DNA from: Ctenosaura bakeri
Lineage: Eukaryota; Chordata; Lepidosauria; Squamata; Iguanidae
DNA: 64,000 nt
Direction: 5' to 3'
Assembly (NCBI GenBank): GCA_948474755.1
Contig: CAOLHI010000354.1
Location: 620,001-684,000 of the forward strand
The notes under the pieces were generated by a model. That model saw nothing but the letters and a program-made list of their open reading frames with translations. It was not told the DNA's origin and searched no databases. Made by a program: the position numbers and the translations under genes. Positions 25,166-36,345 of this stretch are shown here, one piece after another (the first letter of the stretch is position 1; each line of letters starts with the position of its first letter).

Positions 25166-28140
25166 AGGGGAATTATTTAATGTTTGTAGCAGTTTATGAA
25201 CAAAAGGCTTAAGAACTCTTTGTGAACCTGAACTGTGATCATCCTTGGAGTATGTCTATGCATATATTATAAGTTCTCCCTTTACCTTTATTGCAACTAA
25301 AATATTAAGCCACTCTCTCCAGTTGTTTGGATTTTTATCTGTTCTTCCTTTTCTTGCTAGTATTGGTTGTGTAGCAGCTTTAAGACTGGCAAAATAATCC
25401 TTGCTAGGTATGCTGATTGTCAAATATTCCTTATATTACACTAACATTCTTGTTTCTTTTTTTTCCATTAAATAACTGAACTCCCGGGTGATAAATACAG
25501 TTTTTTAATGTGAGTAAAAAATGTCCCCATAATTGTTGGCAGGCCTCCATGAAACTTTTAATTTTAAGATGTATTATTTTAATGTCTATTCTTGAGGCAC
25601 AACTGTTGCTGCAGCTCCCTACAAAATAACTTACAGTGATTCTGTTTTAAGAATGCTTTGTGGATTAATTAATGTGGAGTTGTACATAAACGTCTGGGAA
25701 TCCCTTGAAATAGTCTCATTTTAGAATTCTGTATTTTGCTTTATCTGTTATTTAGATTTCTACCTATCCTTGAAATCTCAGGGTGGGTACCATCTGAAAA
25801 CAATGAGTAATAAAGAACTTAATAAGATATGAAAATAAACCTGCCATCTGATTTCCTATGGTTCTGAAGCAGATACTGCTTAATCCTAAAACTAAATGAT
25901 TTCAGTCCCTGGGTTCCACATCAAAGGGTTTATATGTCTGTAAGAAGAACTCGGTTGTTGGCAGAGGGCCTCAAATAGATTTGTAAGTGCTGATGCTGTT
26001 GAAATTTAAATATGTAAGTGGAGAAGGAAAGAGAATGCTAGTACTAGATGTACACTTGAAGGAAAGATGACCAGGGAATAAATGGTGAAGTTTTATTTTT
26101 TCAGTAAATCTTTAAATTGCATAAATAATAAGATTATGAAGATGACAAAATGCATTTTCCTCTGTATTAATGCTGACATGTTAGCAAGTTCATACAATAT
26201 GTATGTGAAGAACTATCATATTTGGTGCAGCAATTATTAAACTATTATTATTACACTATTTAACACTCCATTCTTCTGTAAGAAACTGGAAGAAGTCTGC
26301 AAGTAGTTGTTATGTGATTTTCCATCTAGGTATTCCACCTCCTCTCCTTGAACACTAGTAATGTTAAACAAATTCAGAATGCGCTGAGTATTTCCGTTGC
26401 ACCTTGCACTACTCAGTAGGTATCAGTAGATTAATGTCGTGTGCCTGACAACTTTGAAAAGCAAAAATGTTGCAAAAATCTACAGTGAGAGTAAATGTGG
26501 TTGAAGAATTGAAAAACTAGATATATTCCAAATCATGTTCCAAACGTGTACTTCTGCACAGTGTAATCCAGAACAGAAAGAGCAACAGACTTATGGTTGT
26601 TGTTTAACTTCTCAAAGATGATGCATATCTCTAATCACTTTTCTAAATATCATCTTTTACTCTGGATTTCCCCCCCACTTGCTAGACAGAAAATTGGCTA
26701 GACTGCTTTATCTTAGGTATCTTTAGGTGCAGTACTGTAGATTTTTCCTTTAGAGTACTGTTGAGGGAATTCTATAGGTTGTAGCATGTTTGGGAACATC
26801 TGGCTTAAATCCAGTATGATGCTCATAGCAGTATTGGCAGGTTTTGGCTTTTCCCTCCATAGCATTCTTTGGTGCTGAAAATCTGTTCTGGAGGGTTTCT
26901 TTGCCCGCCACATATGTACAAGGGGTCTGCAAGGAGGAAGGAGGGATTACTTCCTCAGGCTTGTGGTTGCTGAAGCTGCATTCATAACATATCAGATACT
27001 GGCCTCTGTTTTTAAATTTGGTGGTATGCTGCACCTGTTATAAGGGGCAACCAGAGACCTCCATGACAGTGGTACGGTGAATCTACCCTGAGTTTTATTC
27101 CAGACTAGCTCCAAAGTGCTAAACTATCTTGGGAATAGGGTTGAGCATCTGGAATAGCTCTTATGACATCTAGTTTCACTCCACCTCTGATGGATGGGAT
27201 ACTATTTGGAATTTTCACTCCTGCTAACTAGCAACCTGGTTTTCAATTTATGCAACTTATTCAGTTTATTCATGCCCACCATAAACCTGTTTGTTAGATG
27301 CTTATGCTGTGTTGTCTGAAAGATGTTCCGTTCTGTCACATGATTAGTATTATAAATCAAATTATTAGTGGTAGTTCCTTTACTTGATTTTGTTTCTGAG
27401 TTGGTATGTTAGAATTGTTGTACCTCTGCAAGACAATCTTTCCTGTATTGTGTTTACCTAATTGTATCAACACTACCATAACCCTGGAAGAACCCCACGT
27501 ACTATATATTCCAACCCCTTGCTATGCAGGAGACCACTGCCTATTCGGCAAAATTGGCAGTTGGAATGCTATCCCAAAGGTTAAATTGGACACAGAGTCA
27601 GAACTTAGCATCCTTCATAGAGCTATGTGGTGTCTGAAGGAAGTTGAATCGTGGCTGCATGGAGCTGAAAGACCAGAAGGAGCTTGTTGGCTGTGGCATT
27701 TGTCACTACAGGGCCTTAAAGCAATTATCTGTAGGCAAAGGAGGAAAGCACAGTTTTGGTTACTGGCTAAATTGCATTTCTGAGCTTTTGGAGGTTGTGA
27801 AAAGTATGATATGCAATCCTCAACCTTTGCTCCCTCACAATGGAGTTTTTGTATATTTTTAGCTCAACTAATCGGTTTTGACTGGGTTGGAAGTTGACCT
27901 GCTCTTCCTGCTGCTTATGCCCCACTTGAAGCCCTAATCTTCCTCTGGGATGTGTGTGACATAAGAGCTATTTACTGTGGGGAGTTGCCTGTGATGCAGG
28001 ACAAGTTCCGGATTTCAAATGGCACTTGTAGAGTAATAGATTAATTTCTAAATAGAAAGAGAAATAAGAACTTAGTGTGTCCCTTAAGATATTTGTATCT
28101 GTTTTTAATTGTATCCTTTAAGATATTTGAATCTTGAAAT

Positions 28141-28195
28141 TTTTTTTGCAAATTTGAAAGGGAAAGAGAGAGCTAGAGAAAGAGAGGGGGGGGTC
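28141..28195. repeat. GA-rich low-complexity tract
   Basis: A T-run is followed by GGGAAAGAGAGAGCTAGAG and G-runs. It is ordinary low-complexity DNA. Confidence 0.7.
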
Positions 28196-30714
28196 TAAGT
28201 CTCACTATTAAAGTAGCAACATTATGGATGTAAACTATAACATTTTCATATGGGATACAAGAAGATAGTAATTGAAACTTGCACTAAGAGAACCTCTTTA
28301 AAAATCAAATTGATCAGTAATTTGCCATTTTCTGAAATGTGATTTGAAGGGGGAAAAAATAACCTCACCAGGAAGCTCTAGCATTGTTAAATGCTAGAGA
28401 CTTTCCCACTGCTTGAGATTTTCTCAGAAAAGCCAGGCAACCAGGAAGATAGTGTAAGGAGAGAGCTTTAGCCTTCAGTATTTGCAGCCCGAACAGAGAA
28501 AGCATTGGATACAGGGCTGGAAGAAATAAAATCTTTAATTTGAAAATCTTATAATAGGTGGAAAATAGATATAGGCTATTTTCTTTCCAATATATGGTGG
28601 TGAAGAGATGGCTAAAAAGATTGTTTGAATTTCTAGATCCTGCCATCACAGTTTTTGGAGTTGCCTTGTCCTCTTTTTAGGTCCCTGTGCCATACTGGAA
28701 TTTAATACATGCAGAGCAGCAGAAGGAGCATACAGACTATATTGGAAAAATCTGAATTACCTGGTTTCTTGGTGTTTGCGTGCACATGCATGCAGATGTG
28801 TATGCACACAAAGGTCTGGGTCTGAGTCTCTGTAGGCATTTGTGCCACCAGCTAGGTCAGACTTTTCCAAAATTGGCTGATCTTCTCTCCAGTTTGTCTA
28901 GTAGATCTGTGAGGAATTGAAATTGTTTGGAGCACATTTTACATACATTTAAAAGTCTACTGTTTTTAAAGGACAAGCAAAAAGCAATGACTGTGCATGG
29001 TACATCTCTATCCAGTGATAAGGACCCAAGCAAACATTTTGGCAAGATACATTTTCTTAAATAACCCCACCGCTATCTGCAGTAATGCCCCTGACATCTA
29101 TAGTTCAATCCAGGAAATTTTCTCATCTTTGACTAGAAAGATTTTTTTTTCTCCTGCATGAAAATGCAGCAATTTTTTTCAGTCTTTTTTTTTCTTCAGA
29201 GTAGCACTTTTTTTTAGTCAGCAGCAATAGCAAAGAAGATTTTTGAGCAAAATGATGCATCCTTTGCACAAAATTCAATATTTTGGAAATATCAGAAATC
29301 TTTGAATAATACACAGAGCTTCTCAGTCTCCTCTGTTTTACCTCAATGCAAGGTAAAAGCAGTTGCTGCTCATGAGCACTTAGAGGCAGCTGTTTCAACA
29401 AGGCAGCTAAATATTCAAAGAGATGTCTGTAATACATATCACATTTAATAAATAAGTTATCCGCCATGGCCTAAATCCATATGACACTTGTGTTAGGTTG
29501 GGATTTTTAGTCCCTTCTTCTTGCAACCTTCTTCATTGTTGGGAAAAAAAAATTACTCTGGAAGATTTTCTGTCCCTCTGGAGCTTGGGGGAGAGGTTGA
29601 AGCAGGAAGAAGAGATGTTCCTCCTCTGTGCATACAGGATTCTACTCTCATGCAGAAGAATGCCCATTTCTAAATACAGACCCATATGCAGCCTGCATTT
29701 TAAAACCTGCACCAAAGTAACATCAATTTATATAGTTGATAGCATTCCAAAATTTGCTATCAATATGAAGCACTCAAATGAAGATTATTTGCATTTTGGC
29801 TGTTATGTCATTCGTTATCTTTCAGCAGATTTACAGAACAGAATCCTCCACACAGGGTGTTGAAACCTTGCTTACTGAACCCTGCAGAGCATTAAAAGAT
29901 TGTTGGAAGTTCTCTTCTGCAACCCGTTTGGTTTCTTTCAGAAGCGATGGATGCATAATTTCTTGTGGAGTATTTCACTCTTAAGGGCTAGAAACTTGCT
30001 TACATTTTTTAGAAAAGCTGAGATACAGAGTGTGCTGAATGTGCTTTTGCATGTGCATGGTGCAGTCTTAGGATAAGCACATCCCTGTGAAGTTTTAAAA
30101 GAAATAAATGACTACTGGTTCATGTGGTTTAGGGTATATATGTACCTTTCATTCAGTGTAATTACCTGTGATTCTTCTATTCCTGTGGTGTCCCTTGTAA
30201 CTGATTAGTGCACATACTTTAATTACTTCTGGGAATTCCTATCCTATACTAGGACAAATGGATTCTAAGTAATAAGACCATGTGATTATTTTGCTGCATC
30301 CCTGTTGACTGCCAGCTTGAGAGTCTAGAATGGGTAGGTTGATGGCGTCCTAATTCAGAACCCTTACATTGACAATCATATTGTGTGCAGTGAAAGCTTG
30401 GGAAGGCTGGCATTGAACAAGTTAAGATTTCCTTGCTTTCCTAACTGCACTGCACAAACACTGCAGCCTACAATGTATTGTTTAGGCAGGCAGTGTCAAT
30501 TCTACTGTTTCCAAACGGGAGCTGTGATTTTTAATCGACATACACATTTTCTCTTCTCCTGATTGAAGCAGAGAAGTAATTAAGTAGCTGGAGGCTTGCC
30601 AGGTCCCCTATACGGTTTGTCCCCAGTATTGCATCCTGTGCTGGTATGCCAAGCGTGTGTGTAGCATTGCTCTTTAGAGATGGGAAGAGGAGGATGGAAA
30701 CATTAAGGAGGCAG

Positions 30715-31229
30715 GAATGTATTTGCATGCAGCCAATCGGCAATATGCGGCTGTTCTCTTGGCTGACTTTCAAAAATCAGAAGAAAAGCAGCCACCGTGC
30801 TAATTGTGGCGAGGTCCCGAAGTGAAAATGTTTTGTGACAGTTGAAAGAATTTAAAGAGGAAGGAAGATCGGTTTAGTGTCAGCTGCAATTAGATAATCA
30901 AAGCTTTAAAACCCTCATCTGTTGATACCTTAGCCAGAGCGATGGGGGCTGCGTGCTGTGGGAGGTGGGGGCAAGAGGGTGGAGGAGTCTCCCTGCATGG
31001 AAAGGGCATTTCCAAAGCCAGCAGAGCCAAGGCCCGAGCGAGCTTGTAGGTTGTCTGGGCGCACACTTGCACTGAGCGATTTTCTTGGCAGCTCTACAGG
31101 ATGAGGCTCACTCTGTACACAGCCGACATATTGAAGCTGAGAACCCAGGCGAACCTAGATGCAAGAGGGGAGACAGCTCTGCACACAATGTAGCGTTTCC
31201 TAGAATGGTTGGGCAGCACCTTTCCTCAG
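30715..31229 (+). promoter_or_regulatory. TNRC6C: Candidate intronic promoter and alternative first exon of TNRC6C
   Basis: An octamer ATTTGCAT (30721-30728) and a CCAAT box (30733-30737) lie just upstream of a GC-richer, single-copy stretch (30930-31230) in an AT-rich intron. A CAG|GTATTT donor-like site is at 31229/31230 and an acceptor-like TTTTCTTGGCAG ends at 31091. The next exon contains the in-frame ATG (33686) equal to the start of the short human protein, which needs a separate first exon. All of this is motif-level inference; there is no TATA box I trust and no expression evidence. Confidence 0.35.
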
Positions 31230-31721
31230 GTATTTCATTCCTCCTTGGCCCCTTTCAAGCAGCAAGAATCAAAAAAGGAGACAACTAGCATCTGCTTCTG
31301 TTAAATCGGTTTATTACATAATGTTTCAGAGGCAGCAGCAGCAGCACAGCGTCCTAAGCTTTTGGCTGCCTTTCAGGTTTGATAAAATGGCGTCTTCAGA
31401 GAAAGAGCTGCTTGCTAAAGATATGCTGTGCTGGGCAGAAAAATGAAGTTATTATTTGTCATTATCTACTGCTGTTTGGTTTTGGAGTGTTAGTATTTCA
31501 TGGAGTACTCATTATCTAATAATGAAGAATGCTCTCTTTTATGCTGCTCAGCTCTTTTTCTGAATGCATTAAAGGTTCCCACATCAGAGGCAGCGTACTT
31601 TGTTGCGTACCGTCATGTAGAAAATTAAAAGAGTAATAGGCTCTTCCACTCATGTTACCTAATGTTGGGCTTTGTCTGTAAATAAAGCTGTTTTATTTAG
31701 CGTTTTCATCTCTTTAACTCT

Positions 31722-31740
31722 TTCACATTTGCATATGCCT
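31722..31740. promoter_or_regulatory. Octamer-like ATTTGCATA site
   Basis: A POU-factor octamer-type motif (ATTTGCATA, about 31727-31735) occurs in the same low-repeat part of the intron as the candidate promoter. A single short motif is weak evidence. Confidence 0.2.
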
Positions 31741-33467
31741 TTCTGGCAGTGTCTGAGAGTCTTTAAGTGTTTATGCAGTGTTCTAGTTAGAGCAAACTTA
31801 CAGTACAGATATCCTTTTAAATATTTTTGTGGCAAGGAAATCAGAGCACATAAATAATATTTCAGCAAGTGTGCATGAGAGAGACACAAAAGAAGTTGGG
31901 TACTTGGAGGCTTCCAGACTGGTAACAGTTTTCAAATTGGTTCTGACCCTAGGAGATGAACACTGATGAAAACAGACAATCTCTATTATTGGTGTTAAAC
32001 AAATGTTGACAGGCTTAACCAGTCCTCTTTGAATATACATCCTTTTTGGCTCTGTCCTGCATGTATTAACGTGAATGTCCACATTTTTATGCAGGACACA
32101 TTTTTAAGCATTTTCCATCTGCTTCGGATATTTCCCTCTAATATGTCTTTACTGATCACTTTTAATTACAGAGTATGGTATCAAATTTTGGGCTTCCATG
32201 AAAATAGGTCATGACACTGATAACTTTTTATTTTTGAAGGGAAGACTGTTATTTCAGTTCAGAATTGGATAGTTTGTGACATCAGTCCTAAAGAACTCAG
32301 GTAGTAGACAAATAGTGTTAATTGTTTGGGGAATGGCTTAAATCTTGGCTTGATTTGTAACAGTTGTATGAATTCTTAGAAGATCCAACTAATTTGTTTT
32401 AGCTTCCATAGAGAAATTGACCTACCCGTCTAATGTTTTTTAAAAAGTCCCATATCGTATATGAAAAGTACAGAATATAGATTTTATATTTAATAACAGT
32501 ATAAAATGTTAGTGTTTGTGTTATTAGCTGCTATCATTGTTATTTTAAAAGCCACACATACTTTACATTTCTAATACTTTATGCATGCAAAGGCCTCCAT
32601 CCTGACACTTTCATATGTTTTGGTTTCCAGCCTGAGAACCTATTCCTGTTCTTGCAGGGCTTGTGTATAGATTTTCAGGGGACATGGTGCGCCATGGTTC
32701 AATACTATGTATAGACAACCTGCTTTTTGTGTTGGTGAGAGTTTAAAATGTTTAGACACTGGAATTTCATCAAAATTGTAGTTTAAAGTAAATAGTGAAA
32801 ACACTTTTCCAAATATATGTTAATTTAAATTGAAAATAATGGACTTCTAGTATTTGAAACTCATATGCTTCTGTTTTTTGGAACCCATTAATGAACTTGT
32901 GTTCCCAAGTTCAGTAAAACGGAACAACTGCATTTGACAAGAGAATTTGCTAGGCTACTTTTATAAACTTCTCCTAAACCTGGAATTTGGATTCACTTTA
33001 AAGTACATGTTCATATAACTTACTTGCTGTCTGCATTAATAACCAGTGCTTGTGTGTCAACAATATCACTGTTCTGAAAAAAAGTCAGTTTATTATTTAT
33101 CTAAAAATTTATATTGCATATGAGAGTTTGCATATCTTAGACTGTCTACCAGTACTAGCCCTATTAGTGCAACCTAATTAAACAGTATTACTTTTTGTCT
33201 GAAAAATCTGTCTTTATTAGCATAAAGTGTAATTGTTTTCCAGAGCTAGACTTTGAAATGCCTTATTCCATTTTTAGAGAAGGCCACACTGCCCTCCAAA
33301 GTTTTAGTGAAAACTGAGTATTTTCCCCCAGAGGCACATTCATTTATTGGGATTATAAAGGAGGAAGTATTTTGAACAGTGTGAACATAGCAATTAAACC
33401 ATGAGTGCAACTGATGTATCTGGAGTGTTGGATAGCAGACTAATTTGCATCATGTTTAATTTTTCAG

Positions 33468-36056
33468 ACCTTGGTCACAGCGGATTGGGAGACCATTATG
33501 AGAATACTCACTGGGGACAGCAGTCCACTTTCCGAAGTGAAGCCAATTGCAGCTGGGATAAAGTGATAATAGACAGGACTGACAAGGAAGCGTGGCCTTC
33601 CATTACAGGAACTGAGACTGAGTCTGCCTCAGAATGTACTACAGACACTGACTCTGCCTCCAACTGTGGCTCAGAGAACAGTAGCATGGCTACAGGGAGT
33701 GCCCAAGGCAACTTCACTGGACATACAAAGAAACCCAATGGCAATAATGGCACCAATGGAGCACTCATCCAAAGCACTTCTAACCAGAGTGCCCTTGGAG
33801 CTGGTGGAGCAAATGGTAATGGAAACTCAGCCAGAGTGTGGGGTGTTGCCACAGGTTCCAACTCTGGCTTAGCTCATTGTTCTGCCAGTGGTGGGGATGG
33901 AAAGATGGACAACATGATTGGAGATGGTAGAAGTCAGAATTGCTGGGGTGCTTCCAACTCAAATGCTGGCATTAATCTTAACCTTAACCCCAATGCCAAT
34001 CCAGCTGCCTGGCCTGTACTCGGACATGAAGGAACTGTGGGAGCAGGCAACTCTTCCAGTATTTGTAGTCCAGTCAGTGCCATAGGTCAGAACATGGGCA
34101 ACCAGAATGGGAACCCAGCAGGCACCTTAGGTGCTTGGGGAAACTTGTTGCCGCAAGAGAGCACAGAACCACAAACGTCCACTTCTCAGAATGTGTCTTT
34201 CAGCGTACAACCTCAGAACCTTAACACTGATGGACCAAATAACGCTAACCCCATGAACTCTTCACCGAACCCTATCAATGCAATGCAGACAAATGGACTG
34301 CCGAACTGGGGCATGGCTGTTGGCATGGGGGCCATCATCCCGCCCCACCTGCAAAGCCTTCCTGGTGCTAATGGGACATCAGTTTCTCAAGTCAGTGGGG
34401 GAAGTGGTGAAGGAATGGGCAATTCAGTGTGGGGGATATCCCCAAGTAATCCTGCCACAGGAAATAGCAATTCTGGGTTCAATCAGGGGAATGGAGACAC
34501 TGTGAACTCAGCATTAAGTGCTAAACAAAATGGATCCAGCAGTGCTGTGCAAAAGGAAGGAAATGGAACAAGTGCGTGGGATTCAGGACCACCTACCGGT
34601 CCTGGGGTCTTAGCGTGGGGCAGGGGCAGTGGCAACAGTGGTGTTGGTAATATGCATTCTGGTGCTTGGGGCCATCCAAGCCGCAGCACCAGCAATGGTG
34701 TTAATGGTGAATGGAGCAAGCCCACAAACCAGCATTCCAATAATGACATCAATGGGAAAGGATCAACAGGGTGGGATAGCTCTAGTGTTACCAGCCAGAA
34801 TCCTGCCATGCAGCAGGGCAATGAACAAATAAACTCTTGGGCCAAAGCTGCAGCCTCTGGCAACACAGGTAGTGAAGGAAGCAATGATAGCAATGGGAGC
34901 CAGAATGAAGGCAGCACTGGGAGGGAAGGAGCTGGAGAGGGCCGAAGAAGAGACAAGGGAATGATAGACCAAGGACAAGTCCAGTTGCCAAGGAGTGACC
35001 TTGACCCAAGGGTTCTGTCCAACACTGGATGGGGACAGACTCCTGTAAAGCAAAACACTGCCTGGGAATTTGAAGAATCTCCAAGGTCCGAGCGAAAGAA
35101 TGACAATGGAACTGAGGCCTGGGGTTGTGCAGCTACTCAGCCTTCGAACTCGGGGGGCAAGAATGATGGGTCCATCATGAACAGTACAAATACCTCTTCA
35201 GTATCTGGGTGGGTCAGCTCTCCACCTGCAACAGTTCCAACCAATACAGGTTGGGGCGACAACAGTAACAAAGCGCCAAATGGCCCTGGGGGATGGGGAG
35301 AGCCGACAAATTCTACTGCTGTCAATAATGCTGCTGCTGCCAAAAGTGGCCACACATGGAGTGGGACCACGAATCAGGAGGACAAGTCACCTACTTGGGG
35401 TGAACCTCAGAAACCCAAATCTCAAAACTGGGGAGATGGACAGAAATCAAATCCAGGCTGGACTTCAGGGGGTGGAGATTGGGTTGATTCTTCATCTGTC
35501 CCTGGACACTTGGGAGATGGGAAAAAGAACGGTTCTGGATGGGATGCTGACAATAGATCAGGGTCTGGTTGGAATGAAACTACACGTTCTGGGACCAGTG
35601 GATGGGGAAATGGCACAAACAGCAAGGCTAATACAGGTACAAGCTGGGGAGAATCATTAAAACCTGGTCCTCAACAGAATTGGGCTTCTAAATCCCAGGA
35701 CAACAACATGAACAATTGGGGAGGAGCTGCCTCTGTTAAACAGACTGGATCAGGTTGGGTTGGAGGACCAGTGCCAGCCAAACAGAAAGATAGTAGTGAA
35801 GCAACGGGGTGGGAAGAGCCCTCTCCACCGTCCATTCGGCGCAAGATGGAGATTGATGATGGTACCTCAGCTTGGGGTGACCCAAATTACAATAACAACA
35901 AGACTGTAAATATGTGGGATAGAAATAATCCTGTAATCCAGAGCAGTACCACAACTACCACCACTTCCGCCACCATTATCAACGCAAACATGGCTGAACC
36001 TCAGCCACCGAACCAGTCAAGTGCCCAGTCAAACCGGTCCCCACTGCTTGGTCCAG
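33468..36056 (+). CDS. TNRC6C: TNRC6C giant exon: Argonaute-binding GW-repeat domain
   Basis: This 2,589-nt exon runs from a TTTTTCAG acceptor to a CAG|GTATGA donor, with one codon split at each end (GAC at the left joins exon A). It encodes about 862 residues rich in G, N, S and W, with dozens of GW/WG dipeptides. Visible motifs are WDKVIIDRTDKEAWPSI near the start, DLDPRVLSNTGWGQ (about 34998-35039), TAWEFEESPRSE, and GWEEPSPPSIRRKMEIDDG followed by TSAWGDP (about 35807-35884); the last is shared across TNRC6 paralogues. Tryptophans here insert into Argonaute pockets, and the domain scaffolds several Argonautes in P-bodies. An internal ATG at 33686 (A at -3, G at +4) begins MATGSAQGNF, the recorded start of short human TNRC6C. 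The reading frame stays open upstream to 33401, but that part is intron. Confidence 0.97.
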
Positions 36057-36259
36057 GTATGATACAAGTTTTGTTTCTTGATAAATATGCTACATTTTGG
36101 AAAGAATGTTTTAGTAATAGCCATTTAAAAAGATATGTTCATATTTTATATGAATGATGTATAAAAATAGTGCCCAGAATTTTATTTCCATCTATAGAGC
36201 AGACATCTTATGCATGTCTTCTCAGTCCTATTGAATGTGTTGAAACTTCCTCTAAGGTA

Positions 36260-36345
36260 ATTCTCTCTCTTTCTCTCTCTCTTCCCCCTCCCCCTTTCAC
36301 GCATGCATGCACGCACGCACGCGCACACACTCACATATATATCAG
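36260..36345. repeat. CT-rich then CA/CG-rich microsatellite
   Basis: A CTCTCT pyrimidine tract passes through CCCCCTCCCCC into alternating GCATGCATGCACGCACGC and CACACTCACATATATAT. It lies 200 bp beyond the donor of the giant exon. The alternating CG/CA part is a classical Z-DNA-prone sequence. Confidence 0.85.

Larger units (their letters stand above)
21054..33467 (+). other. TNRC6C: TNRC6C intron (12.4 kb)
   Basis: The intron joins phase-1 exon ends. It holds an L1 remnant (21480-22380), a tRNA-type SINE (24150-24420), an L2 remnant (24680-25165), and a promoter-like single-copy region around 30.7-31.3 kb. The longest open frames (23122-23445 minus, 26750-27034 minus, 27406-27783 plus, 29123-29863 both strands) show no recognisable domain. 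25200-30500 and 31900-33400 are otherwise AT-rich sequence in which I see no assigned feature. Confidence 0.9.

Noticed and set aside
27406..27783. 125-codon plus-strand frame in the intron
   Set aside because: No recognised motif, no good splice context tied to TNRC6C phase, and no promoter features. Kept only as unassigned sequence.
29123..29863. Opposed open frames of 114 and 121 codons
   Set aside because: Both lack family resemblance, and overlap regions of simple T/A runs. They could fall by chance in 64 kb.
33508..35106. Long minus-strand open frames opposite the giant exon (up to 207 codons)
   Set aside because: They mirror a low-stop, GC-richer coding exon. Their translations show no domain, and the sense frame is clearly TNRC6C.
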